From: Rhodobacter viridis
GTDB taxonomy: Bacteria > Pseudomonadota > Alphaproteobacteria > Rhodobacterales > Rhodobacteraceae
Direction of reading: 5' to 3'
NCBI RefSeq assembly: GCF_003217355.1
Contig: NZ_QJTK01000001.1
Location: forward strand, 612,059-676,058
Length of the DNA: 64,000 bases
Shown: positions 63,911 through 64,000 of the stretch, piece after piece
Position numbering within the stretch: position 1 is the first letter of the stretch
Layout: each line of letters begins with the position of its first letter
Translations under genes and position numbers: made by a program
Notes under the pieces: model-generated
What the model saw: the letters and a program-made list of their open reading frames with translations, nothing else
What the model was told of the DNA's origin: nothing
Databases searched by the model: none

Positions 63911-64000
63911 TGCTGCCGGTTTCGTGGACAGCTGGTTAAGCTAGCATAGCGCGGGCCTCGAACTCCATGGGGCTGAGATAGCCCAGTTTCGAATGCCGTC
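63911..64000 (-). mobile_element. End of an IS3-family insertion sequence (continues beyond window)
   Basis: The right end reads CTGTCCACGAAACCGGCAGC on the minus strand, ending near 63911 with CA as usual for IS3-family termini, and encloses the 3' end of a transposase gene. The other end lies outside the window, so the group and the target duplication cannot be checked. Confidence 0.75.
63936..64000 (-). CDS. IS3-family transposase OrfB, C-terminal fragment
   Basis: The last 20 codons plus TAA read RHSKLGYLSPMEFEARAMLA, the characteristic end of the rve-type integrase domain in IS3 OrfB proteins (His-Ser-x-Leu-Gly-Tyr-x-Ser-Pro-x-Glu-Phe). The rest of the gene is beyond the window edge. 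Confidence 0.88.
   Translation of the reverse strand, partial: RHSKLGYLSPMEFEARAMLA

Overview
The window is GC-rich and gene-dense, and looks like the chromosome of a purple non-sulfur alphaproteobacterium. A complete RcGTA-type gene transfer agent cluster ending at cysE, a smo/mtl polyol operon, an frc fructose importer and a glnB-glnA pair all point to Rhodobacter, most probably R. capsulatus. That identification is inferred from gene content and remembered protein families, not from a database search. No stretch longer than 300 bases lacks a gene; the largest gaps (about 190-250 bases) hold promoters, terminators or a repeat family.

Layout. 1-14.2 kb: a DMT exporter, then central carbon metabolism on the + strand (eno, pgk, fda, a FtsB-like gene, pdhA-pdhB-pdhC), interrupted by anmK, tyrS, two cyclophilins and small membrane proteins. 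14.2-16.6 kb (minus): phospholipid genes cdsA and plsC, then cysE. 16.6-31.2 kb (minus): the gene transfer agent, read from a near-consensus promoter at about 31.23-31.26 kb through g1 (small terminase), g2 (large terminase), g3 (portal), g3.5, g4 (protease), g5 (capsid), g6-g8 (connectors), g9 (tail tube), g10, g10.1, g11 (tape measure), g12-g15 (baseplate) and a small trailing gene that overlaps cysE. There is no integrase, repressor or replication gene, as expected for a domesticated tailed-phage particle. 31.3-37.3 kb (minus): the fatty acid cluster fabD-fabG-acpP ... fabF-mltG, with thpR and a small exported protein between acpP and fabF. 37.5-39.3 kb: glnB-glnA. 39.5-41.0 kb (+): an NAD(P)H-hydrate repair enzyme encoded as two separate genes. 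41.1-45.7 kb: a Hint-domain protein, tRNA-Leu(UAG), trigger factor, and rpsF-rpsR-rplI. 45.9-50.6 kb (minus): a second DMT transporter, a patatin-like protein with a long Ala/Lys/Glu-rich N-terminus, an aldehyde dehydrogenase and a fumarylacetoacetase-family protein. 50.8-53.7 kb (minus): frcB-frcC-frcA. 53.9-62.1 kb (+): HAD hydrolase, SorC-type regulator, smoEFGK, smoS and mtlK. 62.3-64.0 kb (minus): a degraded Mu-like prophage (Mor-like regulator and a 5'-truncated protease/scaffold gene), cut by the end of an IS3-family element that runs off the window.

How it fits together. The polyol operon imports sorbitol or mannitol and oxidises it to fructose, and the divergent frc operon imports fructose; the sugar can then feed the glycolytic and pyruvate dehydrogenase genes at the left end. 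The GTA lies between the housekeeping genes mltG and cysE. A family of intergenic palindromes (TTCTTGG..CAAATACGCCC and ATCTTGCC.CAAATA.C.CGGGG types) recurs at gene ends throughout and has also entered the GTA operon between terminase and portal, next to a terminator-like hairpin.
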